A stretch of DNA of 64,000 nucleotides from assembly GCF_003576645.1 (NCBI RefSeq), contig NC_044925.1, forward strand, positions 8,010,715-8,074,714, written 5' to 3'. Positions 58,835 through 64,000 of this stretch are shown piece after piece; the stretch's first letter is position 1; every line of letters begins with the position of its first letter. Source of the DNA: Ipomoea triloba. Its lineage: Eukaryota; Streptophyta; Magnoliopsida; Solanales; Convolvulaceae. Position numbers and translations under genes: made by a program. The notes under the pieces are model-generated. The model was not told where the DNA came from. It did no database searches and saw only the letters and a program-made list of their open reading frames with translations.

Positions 58835-60704
58835 ATGGGTGAAACACTTGGTAGAAGCAATCTGATTGATGCGATTGCTTTGAATTTGTTGGTTGTTGAT
58901 GATCACAGCTTATTAACCCCTGGTTTGTATCCTCTTTTAATCAATCGATTGTGTAATTTAAAATTTATAGGGTTTATATTTGTTTGACATTGTTATTCCA
59001 TGATTCTTATTGTGTTTATAGATTGTAATGTCTATGAGTTGCAGTTGAAGATAATATTCATGTTGGTGTTGTATCGAATTCACAGTTTGCATTTGATGTT
59101 CCTTCTTAAAGTTTTGTGGCTGATCACGATCATATTTCAGGATTTAGTCGTATTTGTGTGTTATTCAAATTCTCTATTTGTTCCAAGACTAAGATAGTTA
59201 AGTTCAATTTGATGTCGAAGTAGTGTCAGTTATTGTACACTACAGTGTCAGTTATGGGACACTACAATGTCAGTTATGGGACACTATAGTATCAGTTGAT
59301 AACGTTTGACATTAGTTTCACTTTAATAACGTTGCAGTTTCATTTTGTCAAGTCTGTAGTTTCATTTTAGTTTCACTGTAGTGTCAGTTGACAATATATA
59401 TTTTATTGCTTTGATTTTTTTGTTTGTACAGATGGTTGTAATCCTTCTACTTGAGGTGGTGGTACTTCTACAGAGGTCATTGAGGAAGATTCATCTATTC
59501 CAGGTTTTTATGTTTAGTTGGATTGTTCACTGAGTTACATTTTACAATCAACATTAGTGTCTTTTGAAAAACACTATAGTATCAGATCAATGTGTCTATA
59601 TTGTCAATAGATTTCTTTATTGAGTATGACAGTTTTAGTATAAAAATACTAAAGGTTAATGTTAATAAATCACAGTTAATCAAGAATTGGTGGGGCATTC
59701 TGTTGGTTCAGTTGAAGAAGCATTTTTATGTACAATGATTATGCATTTCGAATGGGATTTAGTGTTAGAAAGAGGAAACAATATTATGTCTTTGGAAGTC
59801 GGACTTTGAAGATGAAAAAGTTTCATTGTTCTAAGGCTGGTTTTAAAGTAAGACCAGAGACCGCAAATAAATGTTATTCAAAGGTATAGACTCGGAGTGG
59901 ATGTAATGCAATGTGTCAATTTGATGTAGATTCAAATGAAAAGTGGGTTGTTACCAAACATGTAAAGGAGCATAATCATGAGTTGTGTCCGTCCTCCACA
60001 AGTTATATACTTAGGTCGCATAGGAATGTTTTTGAGAATCAGTTGATATACTTAAAAGACATGAAGATGAGTGGAGTTCTGTTATCCGATGGTATTTGGT
60101 TTTTAAAACATCAGTCTGGAGGTTCACCGTTCGTTGGATTTACTGCTAGGGATGCTTATAACACTATGTTTTTAGATTCGGTGAAGCATTTAGATGGGAC
60201 TGACTCTAACCCTTTGATTGAGATTTTTAGGAAGAGACAATTGGATGAGTCTAATTTCTTTTTTGATTTCGAAGTTGATAATGATGCAAGACTGTGTAGC
60301 TTTTTTTGGAGGGATGCACAAATGAAGGCGGATTATCGGTTGTTTGGTGATTTGGTGATACACGATACAACACATCGCACGAATATGTATGATATGATTT
60401 GTGGTCCATTTGTAGGTATGAATCACCACTGCATGAACGTCATGTTTGGTTGTGGTTTTTTACTGAATGAGATGATAGAATCGTTTGTATAGTTGTTCAA
60501 AACATTTCTACGGTCGATGGATGGTAGGCACCCACAAACAATAATACTGATCTGTGTGCTGCCATGTCTGCTGCAATCACGCAAGTCTTTCCGAATTCAA
60601 GCAATAGGCTATGTATTTGGCACATTGGGAGAATTCAAAGAAGCACGGATTGAGAAATCAAAAGGATTTCGTAGAGTTATTTAATTTCCTATTAAAGTAT
60701 ACTG
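58835..60704 (+). pseudogene. FAR1/MULE transposase, N-terminal half
   Basis: Inferred exons: 58835-58922 (MGETLGRSNLIDAIALNLLV..), 59432-59503 (DGCNPST-stop-GGGTSTEVIEED) and 59678 onward (VNQELVGHSVGSVEEAF). After a one-base frameshift near 59724 the FAR1 DNA-binding domain appears (MYNDYAFRMGFSVRKRKQYY, RSGCNAMCQFDVDSNEKWVV, VKEHNHEL), followed by the transposase core (LFGDLVIHDTTHRTNMYDMI, GPFVGMNHHCMNVMFGCGFL, NSSNRLCIWHIG). Lesions: TGA near 59453, TAG near 59887, TAG at 60490 and a frameshift near 60540. Similarity stops near 60700. FAR1/FHY3-like host transcription factors descend from this family; stops and arms mark this one as a transposon. Confidence 0.85.
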
Positions 60705-62791
60705 ATACAGAAACTGTAAAATATACTTATCAGGGATTATTGCAACACAATGAATATTTACAATGCGTGTAAATGAGAGCACAAAATACCAACTCTGAAA
60801 ACATGCTGGAACTGCATGATATATCCAAGTCCTTAACTCTAAAACAAACCTCATGACGAATCAAATCAACATCAGAACGCCAAACATGATATTTAATTAC
60901 CTCACCATTGTCACCCACAGATCCTTGATGGCATGAAGAACCTTTCAAGAACTGCTCCTCAAATAGGTAATATATCTCAATTGTGTAAACATCCCTAGCA
61001 TGTGAAAGTAGCTTCACATAATTCATAGCCATCGAGGGCACACCTTGAGAACAACGAACATCTTCACCACTATCCCTACTTCTCCACTCAGAAATCACAC
61101 TAACAAACAAATTTAAAAAATCGCACAATCCAGCTGTTTTTGAAAGTCTTCTAGAAATTGAATGATTAGTGGACTCACTCCTTTGTGAGGATAAAATACC
61201 ACCAGTGAAATACTCTTTGCTAAACGCAGGACACCACTTCTCCCTAATATTATATAGTCTATCTAACCAAACATTCTTATGACAACTATATTTAGTCACC
61301 ATCCTGAAACAATATAACATAAAACATAAATTGTAGAAGCAAAAAAAAAAAAAAAAAAAAAAAAGATAAAACATAAAGTTCATACGCACTACTGAGTTAG
61401 ATACCATATTTCTAAGTAGAGGGGGTGTGGGGTATGCCGAATAAATCCAGCTGAGCTCTACAAACAAATAAAATCTCCAACTACTTAACAAAAACAAACT
61501 AAAAGCACAAAAAAAAAACACAAAACAAAAAGACTGACATAATATCATTTTATCAATCCACTAGTATCATTTTCTCATACCAGTAGTATCATTTCATAAA
61601 CAAAGCAAAACCATACTATGTACAGTAAAAAATGAAAACACATAGACTGACATAGTATCATTTTATCAGACCTGTAGTTTCATTCACTCAAACCTGAAGT
61701 ATCAGTTTACAAACAAAACAAAATCATTCAATTACATTAGAAAACAAATAAAGTAAAAACTGCATACTATCATTTAATCAAACCCACAGTATCATTTCAC
61801 CAAAATAGCATTATCATTTTATAAACAAAGAAAATTCTGTTAATGAAAGTTCCAAAACATACCTGTTCCAGTAATTCTTGATTAACTGTGATTTATTAAC
61901 ATTAACCTTTAGTATTTTTCTATACTAAAATTGTCATACTCAATAAAAAAATCTATTGACAATAGAGACACATTGATCTGATACTACAGTGTTTTTCAAA
62001 AGACACTAATGTTGATTGTAAAATGTAACTCAGTGAACAATCCAACTAAACATAAAAACCTGTAATAGATAAATCTTCCTCAATGACATCTGTAGAAGTA
62101 CCACCACCTCCGGTAGAAGGATTACATCCATCTGTACAAACAAAAAAATCAAAGCAATAAAATATATATTATCAACTGACACTACAACAAAACTAAAATG
62201 AAACTACAGACTTGACAGAATGAAACTGCAACGTTATTAAAGTGAAACTAATGTCAAACATTATCAATTGATACTACTGTGTCCCATAACTGACACTATA
62301 GCATCCCATAACTAACACTGTAGTGTACAATAACTGACACTACTTCAACATCAAATTAAAACTAACTATCTTGGTCTTGAAACAAATAGAGAATTTGAAT
62401 AACACACAACAAATACGATTAAAACCTGAAATATAATCGTGATCAGCCACAAAACTTGAAGAAGGAACATCATATACAAACTGTGAATTCGATACAACAC
62501 CAACCGCAATATTATATTCAATTGCAACACATAGACATTACAATCTATAAACACAATAAGAATCATAGAATAACAATGTCAAACAAATATAAACCCTATA
62601 AATTTTAAATTACACAATCGATTGATTAAAAGAGGATACAAACCAGGGGTTAATAAGCCATGATCATCAACAACCAACAAATTCAAATCAATCGCATACA
62701 AACCAGGGGTTAATAAGCTATGATCATCAACAACCAACAAATTCAAATCAATCACATCAATCAGATTGCTTCTACCAAGTGTTTCGCCCAT
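60705..62791 (-). pseudogene. FAR1/MULE transposase, C-terminal half plus duplicated first exons
   Basis: Minus strand. A possible exon begins at 61303 after TTTCAG and reads MVTKYSCHKNVWLDRLYNIR, EKWCPAFSKEYFTGGILSSQ, RSESTNHSISRRLSKTAGLC, then VKLLSHARDVYTIEIYYLFE and, in another frame, IPDKYILQ at about 60708-60731, the usual FAR1 C-terminal order. Further upstream on the same strand the right arm repeats the first exons (ATG at 62791, MGETLGRSNLIDVI..; a DGCNPSTGGGG exon near 62131, without the TGA of the left arm). These do not splice in frame to the C-terminal exon. The FAR1 domain and transposase core are missing from this strand. Confidence 0.85.
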
Positions 62792-63035
62792 AATTCGCAA
62801 CAATGAAAATCGCAATGCACGAACTATGATCTCTACTCTATACGCGACTGGAAAAACAACGACGAATGAAGAAAATTGTCCACGAACTGGAAAGAGAAGG
62901 ACGAAGGAAGAAAATTGTCCGTCCGTAATGGTTAACGGTGCCGTCAGTCTCGCGCACTTACATTATGTTAAAACGACGTCGTTTTGTCACTTGAACCACA
63001 ATGCTTGGTGAACCGCGGTCCACAGTTAAATTTGC

Positions 63036-63268
63036 GAACTAATTATGGCGTTTGATTGGTGGAAAACAATTTTAAACATGTATTTAAAGATATGTACGGG
63101 TAATATAAAAATTTGTGTAATAACTTTTCTTTAAAAGGTATTAAAAATAAAATGTTAAATTGACTATTTGTACTTCAATAAGTTGAGAAAATATTTATAA
63201 ATAGATATTACATTGTAATAATGTTAGTAGTATTAAAAGAAACAATAAAACGTCAAAAGGATAATAAG
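63036..63268. other. Intergenic DNA with a SINE 3' fragment
   Basis: 63170-63245 (CTTCAATAAGTTGAGAAAAT to ATGTTAGTAGTATTAAAAG) matches the 3' part of the SINE at 4226-4408; the tRNA-like head is missing. Confidence 0.6.
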
Positions 63269-63673
63269 TAGTACTGTCAAAATGGGTCGAAGCCCGCGAC
63301 TGGCTCACACTCACCCTGCGGTGGGACGGGTTAGGACTACAAAAAAGATGACCCGCGAAAGAGCGGGCCTAACGGGCGTGACCCGCGACCCGCGGGGCCT
63401 ACGGCCAACCCGCACTATATATATATATTCACAGTACACGTGAATATATATTCACACTACAATGTGAATGTATATATTCACACTACCATGTGAATGTATA
63501 TAAAAACTAAAAGAAAAAAAAAGTCCGCGGGCTGACCCGCGGGGCCCGCCAACTCACATGGGGTGGGTTAGGGTTGTGTGAACCCTAGCCCGCGGGCCTA
63601 ACAGAGTGGTCCGCAATAGCCCGCTAGAAATTAGGCCCGTGGTGCGGCGGGCTAGCCCGCTTTGACAGTACTA
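63269..63673. mobile_element. hAT-type MITE, 405 bp
   Basis: Perfect 13-bp termini TAGTACTGTCAAA / TTTGACAGTACTA and a perfect 8-bp duplication ATAATAAG (63261-63268, 63674-63681). The subterminal regions are GC-rich (AGCCCGCGACTGGC; GGCGGGCTAGCCCGC) and the centre has TATATTCACA repeats. No coding capacity. Confidence 0.92.
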
Positions 63674-63723
63674 ATAATAAGTAATCCATTTTCCTCAAAT
63701 TTAAGAAATTCATTTTCTATTAG

Positions 63724-63972
63724 AGTTTTTTCCCAAAATGGTCCCTCGACTATTGCTCATTCTCAATTTTGCATTTCGACTTTCAATTGCACCTAATGTG
63801 GTCCCTCGACTTTCAAAAATTCACCCAATTTGGTCCTCCGTTACATATTCCGTCAAATCAGTGTTAAAATGGAGGGCATGTTCGTCCATTTACATATTGT
63901 TAGCCTAATAAACATTGAGAAATAGTTGAGGGACCATTTTGAGAATAGTCAAGGGACCATTTTGGAAAAAAC
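63724..63972. mobile_element. Short TIR element (TGGTCCCTCGACT family)
   Basis: Nearly perfect 29-bp inverted ends, GTTTTTTCCCAAAATGGTCC on the left and its complement on the right, with internal direct repeats of TGGTCCCTCGACT. Related wording occurs at about 10725 and in the SAG101 intron element at 24299. Confidence 0.7.
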
Positions 63973-64000
63973 TATTTTATTTTTGTTTATTTTCATTTTT

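Larger units (their letters stand above)
58597..63035. mobile_element. MULE with FAR1-type transposase and 1.1-kb inverted arms
   Basis: The left arm (58597-59690) is the reverse complement of the right arm (about 61872-63035) with few differences. The outermost bases read AAATTTTACTGTGGACCGCG, including the palindrome TGGACCGCGGTCCA on the left. The right arm has a ~60-bp tandem duplication (62641-62760). No 9-bp target duplication could be matched. Between the arms lie two halves of one transposase gene facing each other. The arms also carry the first exons of the gene. Confidence 0.85.

Noticed and set aside
59911..60492. Host FAR1/FHY3 transcription factor
   Set aside because: Stops, frameshift, missing C-terminus on this strand and long inverted arms show a transposon.

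Overview
This is nuclear DNA from a plant, almost certainly a eudicot. It is AT-rich, the genes carry GT-AG introns, and transposons are stacked inside one another. SAG101, which is known to be absent from monocots, is present in full. The general look (Helitron, MULE and Copia content, frequent ACTCCGTA words) would suit an asterid such as Ipomoea or a relative, but the sequence alone does not prove a genus. Three host genes could be reconstructed. RHD3 is an ER-shaping GTPase on the minus strand, 57658 to 45491, with 22 exons and 815 aa, and appears intact. SAG101 is an EDS1-family immune lipase-like protein on the minus strand, 25405 to 21991, with 4 exons and 599 aa, and appears intact. 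A small secreted-peptide precursor lies on the plus strand, 5239 to 6642, with 3 exons and 76 aa; its family is unknown.

Layout. 1-3390: Copia debris in both orientations around a poly-G/N gap. 3391-6700: a MITE-like repeat, a tRNA-derived SINE and the peptide gene, which has a MITE in its second intron. 6900-10662: an AT microsatellite/N gap followed by head-to-tail copies of one non-autonomous Helitron family. 11950-13450: an LTR-like repeat carrying a striking block of adjacent GTGACC hairpins. 14147-21064: a deep nest. A hAT element sits inside a foldback MITE complex. Next to it a Helitron 3' half was hit by two related Mutator-like elements only 18 bp apart, each with its own perfect 9-bp target duplication. 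The larger one contains a ~90-bp minisatellite and a further MITE. 21493-21735: a Helitron helicase fragment. 21991-25405: SAG101. 26388-33147: three essentially identical copies of one ~2 kb segment joined by single Ns, probably a misassembly. 33247-36000: a degraded direct repeat, a SINE, and a repeat with snRNA-type USE boxes and another poly-G gap.

36020-45405 is a three-level nest beside RHD3. An L1-type LINE (plus strand) is split by a Copia retrotransposon (minus strand, with LTRs and a gag-pol pseudogene), which is itself split by a 2.6-kb hAT element flanked by a perfect 8-bp target duplication. The LINE poly(A) ends 86 bp from the RHD3 stop codon. 58597-63035 is a MULE with FAR1-type transposase. 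It has 1.1-kb inverted arms and a transposase gene cut in two, with the N-terminal half on the plus strand and the C-terminal half on the minus strand, meeting tail to tail near 60705. The window ends with a SINE fragment, a 405-bp hAT MITE and a TIR element.

The host genes are not an operon or pathway. RHD3 acts in ER tubule fusion and SAG101 in TIR-NLR immune signalling. The main story of the window is transposon activity between and inside these genes.
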